Source: Akkermansiaceae bacterium (GTDB lineage: Bacteria > Verrucomicrobiota > Verrucomicrobiia > Verrucomicrobiales > Akkermansiaceae). From it: a stretch of 64,000 nt of DNA. Shown here piece after piece: positions 34,776 to 44,200 of this stretch; within the stretch, counting starts at the first letter, position 1; the number at the start of each line of letters is the position of its first letter. The DNA lies in assembly GCA_024233135.1 (NCBI GenBank), contig JACKPZ010000010.1:62001-126000 (forward strand). The letters are read 5' to 3'. The position numbers were made by a program, and so were the translations under genes. The notes under the pieces were generated by a model, which saw only the letters and a list, made by a program, of their open reading frames with translations, made no database searches and was not told where the DNA came from.

Positions 34776-36506
34776 ATGTATCTTCCCATGTTTCCCATGA
34801 CTCCCAAACTTCCCCTGCTTTTCGCCGTCATCACGTGCTGCGCAAGCGCCGCACCCCGGCCCACGAAATCCTTCCACAGCGACGGAAATCCGATCCTCGG
34901 CGACGGATCGTATTTCTCCGCCGACGCCGCGCCGCTGTCCGTGGACGGCAAGCTCTACATCTACGCCGGCCACGACGAACCGCCGCCCGAAGTGGGTGGC
35001 TTCGTGATGTATGACTACGGGGTTTTCGTCACCGAAGATCCGGAATCCGGCGACTGGGAGCTCTACACCGACAACCTCGACCCCGACAAGGTCTTCGACT
35101 GGGCTTCCGGCAACCGCGCCTACGCGGGCCACTGCGCCAAGGGCCTCGACGGCCGCTTCTACTGGTATGTGCCGGTGGAGTGGAAAAACAACGACGTGCC
35201 GAACAACATGGCCATCGGCGTCGCCGTTTCGGACGGCCCGCTCGGTCCATGGAAGGATCCCATCGGAAAACCGTTGGTCACCTGGAAGGATGTGTTCGGC
35301 GAAGAGAAGCACGGCCAGGAGGTCATTGATCCGCATCTTTTCATCGATGATGACAAAACGGCCTATCTCTACTGGGGATCGTGGGGCGCCGCCCGCGTGG
35401 TGAAGCTCGACGGATCGATGACCGCCCTCGATGGCGAAATCACCACCATGACCGGGCTCGAGGCGTTTTACGAAGCTCCCTGGGTTTTCAAACGCAACGG
35501 GACCTACTATCTCGTTTACGATTGGAAGCTCGGCGGCACGAAATTCACACCGTCGAACTACCAGGCCGCCATCGCCTACGCAACCTCGTCCTCACCGACG
35601 GGACCATGGAAAACCGAGAGCGTGATCCTCTGGGGGACTTCCTCGACGACCGTCCACCCGTCCATCATCGAACACGGCGGCAAGTGGTGGATCACCTATC
35701 ACACGAAAGACGCGGAAACCGGCGGACACTTCCGCCGCTCGGTGGCGATCGATGAGGTGAAATGGGACGGCGACAAGATCCTGCCGGTCGAACAAACCTG
35801 GGCGAACCCACCCAAGCTGAAACTGACGAACAATCTCGCGCTGGACGCCGCGCTGACCGCCTCGTTTTCCGAAGAACCTCCGATGAGCCTCGCCGCGCTC
35901 CACGACGGCCGGCCGCCGGTGGTGAGGCTGCCCCCGGACATGTGGAGCACCTACCGCGGCAACGAGTCGAAGGTGGAATCCGACTGGGCGCAGTACACCT
36001 GGGACCTTCCGGTTCCGATCTCCGGCGTCGGCATCATGTTTCATCAGGACCCGAACTGGCACCGACCGCCGGCGGAGTGGAAACTCGAATATCAGGATCC
36101 GGGCGGCGCATGGCGGGAGGTCGAAGGCGCGAAGTATCCGACCGACGCGGACAAGTGGATCACGGTCGATTTCAAACCGATCGTCACGAAAGCGCTGCGC
36201 GCGACCTTCATGGGACAGCCGGAGGGTGACTACTTCCACTCGATGATCGCGTCGGAATGGGAGGTTTATTCGCCGCCCGCCGACAAGCTGCCGAGCGGCC
36301 GCATCGCGACCAAGGTCGGCGAGGCCCCCAAACTTCCGGAAACCGTGAAACTGAGTTTCGACAAACTTGGCACCTTGCCCGTGCCGATCGACTGGAAGAG
36401 CATTCCCCCGGCGAGATATGCCAAACCCGGGACTTTCAAGGCCGAAGGCAAGGCCGCCGGCCAGGACGCCGGATATGTTACCCTCGAGGTGAAGGTGACA
36501 CGCTGA
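34776..36506 (+). CDS. GH43 glycosidase with discoidin-like and Ig-like C-terminal domains
   Basis: 576 aa if translation starts at ATG 34776, immediately after the TAA of the upstream gene; ATGs at 34788 and 34797 are equally possible and leave a cleaner signal peptide (MTPKLPLLFAVITCCASAAP). The GH43 propeller (about 30-350) has base Asp50 (YFSADAAP), Asp185 (EVIDPHLF) and acid Glu233 (FYEAPWVF). It is followed by an F5/8C-like carbohydrate-binding domain (about 360-490) and a Big_4-type bacterial Ig-like domain (about 505-576, VKLSFDKLGTLPVPIDW). Expected activity: alpha-L-arabinofuranosidase or related exo-enzyme, acting with the two beta-L-arabinofuranosidases of the same operon. Confidence 0.87.
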   Translation: MYLPMFPMTPKLPLLFAVITCCASAAPRPTKSFHSDGNPILGDGSYFSADAAPLSVDGKLYIYAGHDEPPPEVGGFVMYDYGVFVTEDPESGDWELYTDNLDPDKVFDWASGNRAYAGHCAKGLDGRFYWYVPVEWKNNDVPNNMAIGVAVSDGPLGPWKDPIGKPLVTWKDVFGEEKHGQEVIDPHLFIDDDKTAYLYWGSWGAARVVKLDGSMTALDGEITTMTGLEAFYEAPWVFKRNGTYYLVYDWKLGGTKFTPSNYQAAIAYATSSSPTGPWKTESVILWGTSSTTVHPSIIEHGGKWWITYHTKDAETGGHFRRSVAIDEVKWDGDKILPVEQTWANPPKLKLTNNLALDAALTASFSEEPPMSLAALHDGRPPVVRLPPDMWSTYRGNESKVESDWAQYTWDLPVPISGVGIMFHQDPNWHRPPAEWKLEYQDPGGAWREVEGAKYPTDADKWITVDFKPIVTKALRATFMGQPEGDYFHSMIASEWEVYSPPADKLPSGRIATKVGEAPKLPETVKLSFDKLGTLPVPIDWKSIPPARYAKPGTFKAEGKAAGQDAGYVTLEVKVTR

Positions 36507-36525
36507 TTTCAACGGAACCCATTGG

Positions 36526-38085
36526 ATGAATCCCATCTCCCGATCTTCTGTTTCCAAGCGGCTGGCTCTGGCCTCCTGCTTGGGATGCGCGTCGCTTGCC
36601 GCGGCCAAACCCTCCCCGGCCCCGATCACCTGGCCGGAATACAGCCCGAAGCTGGAATATGACTTCGCCAAGGAAACCGCGAAGATCAAGCCGCCGACCA
36701 AGGTGCTCGATGACGGTGTCCAGAACGTCGAGGAAACCGTCGTCAACGGCTGGTGGTGTTTCCGCTACGGTCCGGACAAGAACCCCAAGGTCACCGCCGA
36801 CGCCTGGATTCCGATGCTCGAGCGGCTCAACAAGGACGCCGCCTACATCCGGGAACAATTCGGCTGGCCGCCCGACAAACGCGCGAAGGAAGGATACTAC
36901 AGCACCGTCTATTTGTTCGGCTCCGGGATGTCGACGGACAGCGCCAACAACGAGGCGCTCGGCGGATGGATGGGCAACGTGCACCACAAGGGCGATGATT
37001 GGCCGATGGTGCTGCTCTCCTACTACCCGGTCTGGTGTTTCGATCCCGACTATCCGAACAACGACGCCGGCTATCAGACCGGCGCGGTCGTCCACGAATA
37101 CGTCCACGCCATCCAGGCGGACATGCCGGGATGCAAGAAGGCCGCGTGGTTCCACGAGGGCGGAAACAACTGGGTGCTCGGCATGATGGCGGCCAAACGC
37201 GGCGGCCCGCGTGACCGCATGGGCTGGCTGAGCGCGGGCTCGATGATCGCGCCGTTCCTGCCGATCGAGTGTTACACGGGCTGGCTCCAGGACGGCAGCT
37301 TCGGCGGCCCGGCGGCCGAGGGCGTGCACCAGGGGCAGGATCCGAGCGGAAGGAACTATTCCACCTGGCGGAACCTGCTCGGCGGCGTCGCCTACAGCGA
37401 GGCGTTCCCGTATTTCCTCGGCGAATTCGTCTCGGAAAAAAGCATCGCCTGGATCTGGCAGCACTGCGAGGGCCGCGTCCTCGAGGGAATCGCCAAATCG
37501 AAGGGCGGCTTGGGCGATGAACAAACCCGGCGTCTGGTCCAGGAATACCGCGGACGCGCCGCGTTCTGCGACTTCGGCCAGTGGTCAAAGGCCTACGAGA
37601 ACCTTCTTCTCGGGGCCTGGGGCTCCGAAATCGTCGCGGAGGGCGACCCGATCTGGAAGAAATGCGAGCCGTGGAGGGCGACGTGTTATGCCAAGACGAC
37701 CGTCGAGGGAGACCAGCTTGTTCCCGAGGAACGGACGCTTCCCGGCTGGACCGGTGCGAACCAGATCCCGCTCGAGGTTTCCGGAAAACAAGGCGACATC
37801 GTCGGTTTGTATTTCGAACCGGAGGACGAAAACATGAGCTGCCAGCTTGTCTACCGGGCGGAAGATGGGAGCGTGGTCTACAGCCGGCCGGTCGAGAACG
37901 GCCCCTGCGCCTTGAAACTTGAGAAGCCGGTGAAAAACAATGTGGTCATCGCCGTCGTCTGCAACACCGACTACGTCTACGAAGGCGAGAAAACGCGGAC
38001 CATGAAATACAACTACCGGCTCAAACTCGCGAAAGGCTTCTCCGGCACCGCTGACATCGACAAGCAGTGGTTCAAGGCCGGCTGA
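36526..38085 (+). CDS. Second secreted zincin-like metallopeptidase of the operon
   Basis: 519 aa with a signal peptide ending near ASLAAAK. The putative active site is HEYVHAIQ (His190, Glu191, His194) followed 16-17 residues later by WFHEGGNNW, where Glu211 may be the third zinc ligand. This arrangement resembles DUF6055-like and basic-secretory-protein-like zincins, but I cannot name the family firmly. A C-terminal beta-rich domain (about 400-519) follows. It is unrelated in sequence to the other protease at 33921 apart from the zinc motif. It lies 19 bp after GH43 and 38 bp before the GH146-like gene. I infer breakdown of an arabinosylated protein backbone. Confidence 0.7.
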   Translation: MNPISRSSVSKRLALASCLGCASLAAAKPSPAPITWPEYSPKLEYDFAKETAKIKPPTKVLDDGVQNVEETVVNGWWCFRYGPDKNPKVTADAWIPMLERLNKDAAYIREQFGWPPDKRAKEGYYSTVYLFGSGMSTDSANNEALGGWMGNVHHKGDDWPMVLLSYYPVWCFDPDYPNNDAGYQTGAVVHEYVHAIQADMPGCKKAAWFHEGGNNWVLGMMAAKRGGPRDRMGWLSAGSMIAPFLPIECYTGWLQDGSFGGPAAEGVHQGQDPSGRNYSTWRNLLGGVAYSEAFPYFLGEFVSEKSIAWIWQHCEGRVLEGIAKSKGGLGDEQTRRLVQEYRGRAAFCDFGQWSKAYENLLLGAWGSEIVAEGDPIWKKCEPWRATCYAKTTVEGDQLVPEERTLPGWTGANQIPLEVSGKQGDIVGLYFEPEDENMSCQLVYRAEDGSVVYSRPVENGPCALKLEKPVKNNVVIAVVCNTDYVYEGEKTRTMKYNYRLKLAKGFSGTADIDKQWFKAG

Positions 38086-38123
38086 GCGCACGAAACGCTC
38101 GAAACCGACGATCCATCCGAAAC

Positions 38124-41100
38124 ATGATCCCGCTACGATTCCTTGCGATCCTCCCCGTCCTCACCATGACCACCGGAACCCTCCGCGCCGAGGAAGGCGA
38201 CCAGTTTCTCGACGGCATCGGGGAGACCGCCCTGATCTCGCGCTACGTGTTTGACGGCGACCTCGACGACTGGTCGCGCAACAGCCTCGACGCGGCGGCG
38301 GAAGGCGATGGCCACACGTTTGTCGATGACGAGACCTTCGGCAAGGTGCTGTCACTTCCCGGCGGTGCGGAGGGCGCGTTCGTCTCGGTTCCGACCAGCG
38401 CGATCGGCGACGCCGTGAGCTTCAGCGTCACGGGATGGGTGAAGGTCCGGCAGGAAACGCCGGGGCAGTATTTCTTCGATCTGGGAACGGACAAGGACCA
38501 CCACATCGGTTTGGTTCCCATGGGACCGGAGCGCGAAGGCGGGTGCGGCATCCGGCTGGCATCCGGAGGCGCCGAGGGCGAGCAAGGACCGTCGAGTTTC
38601 CGCGTCCGTGCGGACGAATGGGTCCACCTCGCGGCGGTGCTCGATGCGGCGAAAAAATCACTGAGCCTCTACGTCGATGGCGCCCGCGTCGGCCGGTCGG
38701 AAGGCATCCGGACGTCGATCTCATCGTTGATTGGCAATGCGGAAAACACTCGCCTCTACCTCGGGCGACCCGTGGCGGACGGCGGGCCGCGCCTTGGCGG
38801 ACACCTCCACGACGTGCGCTTTTATCGCAGCGCGCTGAGCGACCGGCAGATCGCGGTGATCCACCACAACGCGATCTCCGATGACAAGATCACCGCGGAG
38901 GGCGACACCCGCCAGGAAAGCTACCGCGAGGACCGTGCCCGCCTCCTCCATGGCGGATTGAAAGGTGTGGCGGACATTGAAGTGGAAACCGAGGTCGGCC
39001 ACCTACCCCACCTTCCGCATGAGGTCGCCGGGGTCTATCAGAACGGAAGCGGACCGAAGGTCCGTGTGATCTGGCCATCACCCACGGACAACAAGTCGGT
39101 CGCCAAGCCGGGCAGCCATGTCGTGACCGGCAGGATCCCCGGCACCGATCTCGAAGCGAAGGCCACGGTGAAGGTTGTGGAATCCGGCGGCGCGGAAAAC
39201 GCACCCAAGCACGAACTGACATCGTTCCCGCTGGGTCAGGTGGTTCTCAACCCGGACATCGATGGCAAACCAACGCCGTTCATCCGGCACCGCGACAAGT
39301 TTCTCGAAGGTCTCGCCGCGAGCGACCCCGATCGTTTCCTCTGGGTCTTCCGCGACGCGTTCGGTAAAAAGCAGCCTGATCGCGTCAAACCGCTTGGCGT
39401 GTGGGACAGCCCGACGACGCGCCTGCGCGGGCACGCCAGCGGCCATTACCTCACGGCATTGGCCCAGGCCTACGCCAGCACCTCGTATGATCCGGAACTG
39501 CAGGCGGAGTTCGGGAAAAAGATGGAGGACATGATCGACGTGCTCCACGAGCTCTCGCAGATTGCCGGCAAGCCCGCGAAGGAAGGCGGCCCGTCCGTTT
39601 CCGATCCCACCAAGGTCCCGCCGGGCCCCGGCAAGGACGGTTACGACTCCGATCTCAGTGGGGAAGGCATCCGCACCGATTCCTGGAACTGGGGCAAGGG
39701 CTTCATCAGCGGCTATCCGCCCGACCAGTTCATCATGCTCGAACACGGCGCGACCTACGGCGGCGGAAACAACCAGATCTGGGCGCCTTATTACACGCTC
39801 CACAAGATCCTCGCCGGACTGGTCGATTGTTATGAGGTCGGCGGAAATCCGAAGGCCCTCGAAGTCGCCCGCGACATGGGACTATGGGTTTACGAACGGC
39901 TCAAGGTGCTCCCGCAGGAAACCCTCAACAAGATGTGGGGCAGCTACATCGCCGGCGAATACGGCGGGATGAACGAGATCCTCGCCCGTCTTCACCGAGT
40001 GACCGGCGACGAGCGTTTCCTCGAAGCCGCGAAGCTCTTCGACAACACGCGGTTCTTCTTCGGCGATGCCGGCCACAGCCACGGCCTCGCGAAGAACGTC
40101 GACACCATCCGCGGACTTCACGCCAACCAGCACATCCCGCAGATCCTCGGCGCGCTCGAAACCTACCGGAACAACCACGAACTGCCGTATTTCGATGTCG
40201 CGGAAAACTTCTGGGACCTCTGCGAGCACGGCTACATGTATTCCATCGGCGGCGTCGCCGGCGCGCGGAACCCGAACAACGCCGAGTGTTTCACCGCCGA
40301 GCCGAACAGCCTCTTCCACAACGGCCTTTCCGAAGGCGGACAGAACGAAACCTGCGCGACGTACAACCTGCTCAAGCTCGGCCGCGAGTTGTTCCTGTTC
40401 GAGCGCGAGGCGAAGTTCATGGATTACTACGAGCGGGCGATCTACAACCACATCCTCGCCTCGGTCGATGAGGACACGCCGGCGAACACCTATCATGTTC
40501 CGCTGAATCCCGGCGCGAAGAAGTCGTTCGGCAACCCGCACATGGACGGCTTCACCTGCTGCAACGGCACCGCCATCGAGAGCGGAACCAAGCTTCAGGA
40601 CTCGATCTACTTCAAGGCCGCCGACAACAGCGCGCTCTACGTGAACTTGTTCGTCCCCTCGACGCTCGACTGGAAGGAAAAGGGCGTGAAGATCACCCAG
40701 GCGACGAGTTTCCCCTTCGCCGACACCAGCACCCTCACAATCGAGGGCGGCGGCGGGTTTCCGATCCACATCCGCGTTCCGGAGTGGACCAGCAAGGAGT
40801 TCGGCATCCGCATCAATGGCGATGAGCAGAAAGTGGATGCCTCGCCGGGCAATTACGCAACGCTCGACCGAAACTGGCGGAACGGTGACAAGATCGAGGT
40901 CAGGATCCCGATGTCCTTCCACTTGATGCCGCTGATGGACCAGCCGAACGTCGCCAGCATCTTCTACGGCCCCGTTCTCCTCGCCGCCGAGGAGCCCGAG
41001 GCGCGGAGCTCCTGGCGCGGCGTCACGCTCGACATGGACGATCCGGCGAAATCCATCACCGGCGATCCGGCGACGCTGCATTTCCAGGTCGGCGACACGA

Positions 41101-41171
41101 AACTGAAGCCGTTTTTCGAGTTTTGCGACGGTTTCCACTCCGTCTACCTCGAAATCCAGCCGACGAACTGA
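38124..41171 (+). CDS. GH146/GH127-type beta-L-arabinofuranosidase with LamG and Ig-like domains
   Basis: 1015 aa from ATG 38124 (signal peptide MIPLRFLAILPVLTMTTGTLRA). Residues about 36-250 form a LamG/concanavalin-like domain, about 255-350 a Big_4-type domain, and about 370-1015 a DUF1680-type catalytic region. Diagnostic motifs are LRGHASGHYLTALA, GLHANQHIPQILGA, GGQNETCATYNLLKL with Glu742 and Cys744, and GFTCCNGTAIES with Cys812-Cys813. These are the zinc ligands and the nucleophilic cysteine. The sequence is closer to the GH146-like branch than to the GH127 protein at 31173, so the two may differ in linkage or position attacked. Last gene of the tight run; a 101-bp gap follows. Confidence 0.87.
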   Translation: MIPLRFLAILPVLTMTTGTLRAEEGDQFLDGIGETALISRYVFDGDLDDWSRNSLDAAAEGDGHTFVDDETFGKVLSLPGGAEGAFVSVPTSAIGDAVSFSVTGWVKVRQETPGQYFFDLGTDKDHHIGLVPMGPEREGGCGIRLASGGAEGEQGPSSFRVRADEWVHLAAVLDAAKKSLSLYVDGARVGRSEGIRTSISSLIGNAENTRLYLGRPVADGGPRLGGHLHDVRFYRSALSDRQIAVIHHNAISDDKITAEGDTRQESYREDRARLLHGGLKGVADIEVETEVGHLPHLPHEVAGVYQNGSGPKVRVIWPSPTDNKSVAKPGSHVVTGRIPGTDLEAKATVKVVESGGAENAPKHELTSFPLGQVVLNPDIDGKPTPFIRHRDKFLEGLAASDPDRFLWVFRDAFGKKQPDRVKPLGVWDSPTTRLRGHASGHYLTALAQAYASTSYDPELQAEFGKKMEDMIDVLHELSQIAGKPAKEGGPSVSDPTKVPPGPGKDGYDSDLSGEGIRTDSWNWGKGFISGYPPDQFIMLEHGATYGGGNNQIWAPYYTLHKILAGLVDCYEVGGNPKALEVARDMGLWVYERLKVLPQETLNKMWGSYIAGEYGGMNEILARLHRVTGDERFLEAAKLFDNTRFFFGDAGHSHGLAKNVDTIRGLHANQHIPQILGALETYRNNHELPYFDVAENFWDLCEHGYMYSIGGVAGARNPNNAECFTAEPNSLFHNGLSEGGQNETCATYNLLKLGRELFLFEREAKFMDYYERAIYNHILASVDEDTPANTYHVPLNPGAKKSFGNPHMDGFTCCNGTAIESGTKLQDSIYFKAADNSALYVNLFVPSTLDWKEKGVKITQATSFPFADTSTLTIEGGGGFPIHIRVPEWTSKEFGIRINGDEQKVDASPGNYATLDRNWRNGDKIEVRIPMSFHLMPLMDQPNVASIFYGPVLLAAEEPEARSSWRGVTLDMDDPAKSITGDPATLHFQVGDTKLKPFFEFCDGFHSVYLEIQPTN

Positions 41172-41221
41172 GTGCCCCCGCCGTGTCGGACGGAAGGTGG
41201 GTTTTTCCGATTCTCCCTATG

Positions 41222-41237
41222 AAGGGCATCGGCCCTT
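41222..41237. other. Short stem-loop after the arabinofuranosidase operon
   Basis: AAGGGC-ATCG-GCCCTT, a perfect 6-bp stem with a 4-base loop, 51 bp after the stop at 41171. No T-run follows, so it is at best a weak terminator or an mRNA 3' stabiliser. Confidence 0.4.
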
Positions 41238-41272
41238 GAGATCGGAAACCCTGCCATCGCGCCCGTTCGACC

Positions 41273-44200
41273 ATGATTTTTCGCATCCACCGCCCCCTGC
41301 TCGCCTGCTGTCTTTCGATCGCCGGTGTGGCTGATGGCGCGGAGGTCACTTTGGGATTCGACACCCCGCCGGTCATGGACGGAGTCCGGAATCTCGCCGG
41401 AGCCGCCGACGCCCCGTCCAACGTTCAGCTCCAGTATGCTTCGTCGAACTTCCTTTCGGGTGAAACCAACGGAGTCCTTGGTCAGACATTCACCACCGGG
41501 CCGAATCCGGCGGGTTATTCCCTGACGTCGATCTCCTTTCAGCAGGTTTCTCACGACACCACATGGTGGCTGGGCGGAACACTCGGTCTGCGGGTTTTCC
41601 AAACCACCAACACCCCCGTTAGCGGAGTGCAGGACATCTCTGTGTTGGCCGCGGAAACCGGCTTCGTTCCCGAAGATGGAGCGGGCCTCCAACAAGCCGT
41701 TCCCGGGGCAAACAACGTCTGGGTGACCATCACACTGGATCAAACTCCCCCGCTCCATCTCGAGCCTGACACGCGATACGGCTTCGACATCCAGACCCTC
41801 GGAACTCCGGGCACCGGGCCCTTCGTCATGGAGTGGAACGGCATCCATTCGGATGAACTCGCCGGCGGACAGGCGATCATCAACGGCACTCCGGGCACGC
41901 CCTCCGTCCGCTCGGTCTGGCTCGGCCGCGGCCCTGTGGATGGCGACCGCGTGTTCGTCGCAAGCATGACGGCGGTGACACCGGTCACCCTGTCGCCGGA
42001 CACGCCACCGGTCGGCGATGGCGTACAGAACCTGACAGGATCCAACTCGGCCGCCGAGAACACCAAGGTCCAGTATTCCAACTCCAACTATCTCTCGGGA
42101 AACAACAACGGAGTGCTCGGCCAGACCTTCACCACGGGGCCGAACCCGAATGGTTACCACCTGACGTCGCTCTCGTTCCAACAAGCGCCGTACAGCACCC
42201 AGTGGTGGACCGGCGGCACGGTCGGATACCGCGTTTTCCAAACCACCGACGCACCGGACAGCGGAGTCCAGCACATGACGGTGCTGGCCGCGGACACTGG
42301 TGCCGTCCCGGAGATTTCCGCATCCCTTGAGGAAGGCACGCCCGGCAACGACGCGTTGTGGGTCACCATCGGAATGCCGCAGTCGCCACCGATCTTCCTG
42401 CAGCCGAACACCCGCTACGGCTTCGACCTCCAGGCCACCGGAACCACCACGACCGGACCGTTTCTCATCGAGTGGAACGGCACGGAATCGGACGTGATCG
42501 GTGGCGGACAGGCATTGATCAACGGCAGCCCCGCCAACCCGAGTCCGGATGCACTCTGGCTCGGCCGTGGACCCGTCGATGGCGACCGGGTCTTCGTCGC
42601 GGCGATGACCGCGCTCGGTCCACCGAAGCTCGGCGTGCGCGCGCATCCGGACTCGGTGTCGGTCGATCTGGATATCACCGCCGGGAAGTGGTACTCGCTC
42701 GAATCGAGCGAAACCCTGCTGCCCGACAGCTGGAGCAAGGTCTTTCCGGGGCCGATCTACGGGTTCGATCCGGAGTTGGTGCTCGAAGGTCTGGACTACG
42801 CACCCGGCGGCAGGGAGTTCTTCCGTCTGAAGGAGGACGAACCCGCCTTTCTGACAAACACCGGCGCCGACGGAGTGGCGAGCCTCCGCCCGCCCACCGA
42901 CGCCGCCGGCAACAACCCACTTGGAACCGAATTCATCGCCGCGGGACGTGAGCTTGGAAATGTGGCGCTGAAATACCGGCCGGCCGGCGGAACGACCTGG
43001 CGGGCGGCGGACACCTCGACTTCCGACGGTGTCGCGTTTTCATGGCACAAGGTGCGGACCTCCACGGACGGCACACGGCACACGTATCACCACGAGATGA
43101 CCACCGGCCTCACCGGCAAGCTCACCTTTGAAACCGAGGTGCTGACCGCCGGCGACCACGTCGGATGGAAACTGCATTTGAAGAACGAGTCCGACCAAAC
43201 GATCACGATCGGCGACCTGGCCATCCCGTTGCCGATGAACACGGCCTACTCGGGTTCCGACTCGTCGGTGTTCAAACACAGCTTCATCTCCGGAAACAAC
43301 TCGTGGGCGTTCTGGATGCGTCCGGACTCCGTGGGACCGCATCTGGTGATGACGACGGATCCGAATACCCGACTCGAATACTGGGACGGCCCCGGAGCGC
43401 GGGGGCAGGCATACACCTACAAGGCCTACATCCACGCGGCCGCCGCCGCGCAGGTGGCGGTGGACCTCGGCTCCGAGTGGCGCCAGCCGACCACCAACTT
43501 GACGCTCGAAGCCGGCGCGGAGAAAACCTACGGGTTCAAGTTCCAATGGGCGGACGGATATGACGCGATCCGCCAACTCCTCGTGGACGAAGGCAAGATC
43601 GACGTCCACGTCGTGCCCGGGATGACGGTCCCTACGGACCTCGCTGCGAAGTTCTCGTTGAGAACGACGCAAACCATCCATTCCGTGCAGGCGGAGTTCC
43701 CCGCCGAGACGGTGATTCAATCGCTCGGCCCCAACGGGGATCACAACATCTATCAGGTCCAGTTCTCCCGCCTCGGCGAAAACCGTCTCACCATCGACTA
43801 CGGCGACAACCAGCAGACCTACCTCGAGTTTTTCGTCACGGAGCCGCTGGAAACCCTGATCACCAAACGGGCTGCGTTCCTCGAGGCGAAGCAGATCAAG
43901 AATCCCTCCAAGTGGTACGACGGCTTGTATCCGGAATGGAACATGGCGAGCCAGACGCTGCTCACGCCTGAAAACTACGACCTGCTCTCGCCGGTGTACC
44001 GGTACATCATCACCGCGGACGACGCCGGACTCGCCCGGCCCGCGTTCCTCGCGCTCAAGAACTCCGTGATGCCGGTGCAGGCCGAAGTCACCTCGCTCGA
44101 CCGCTACATCGACGAATTTGTCTGGGGCGGACTCCAGAGGACGACCAGCGAAACCTATCCCTACGGCATTTACGGGGTCCGTGACTGGTTCTCGTTGCGC

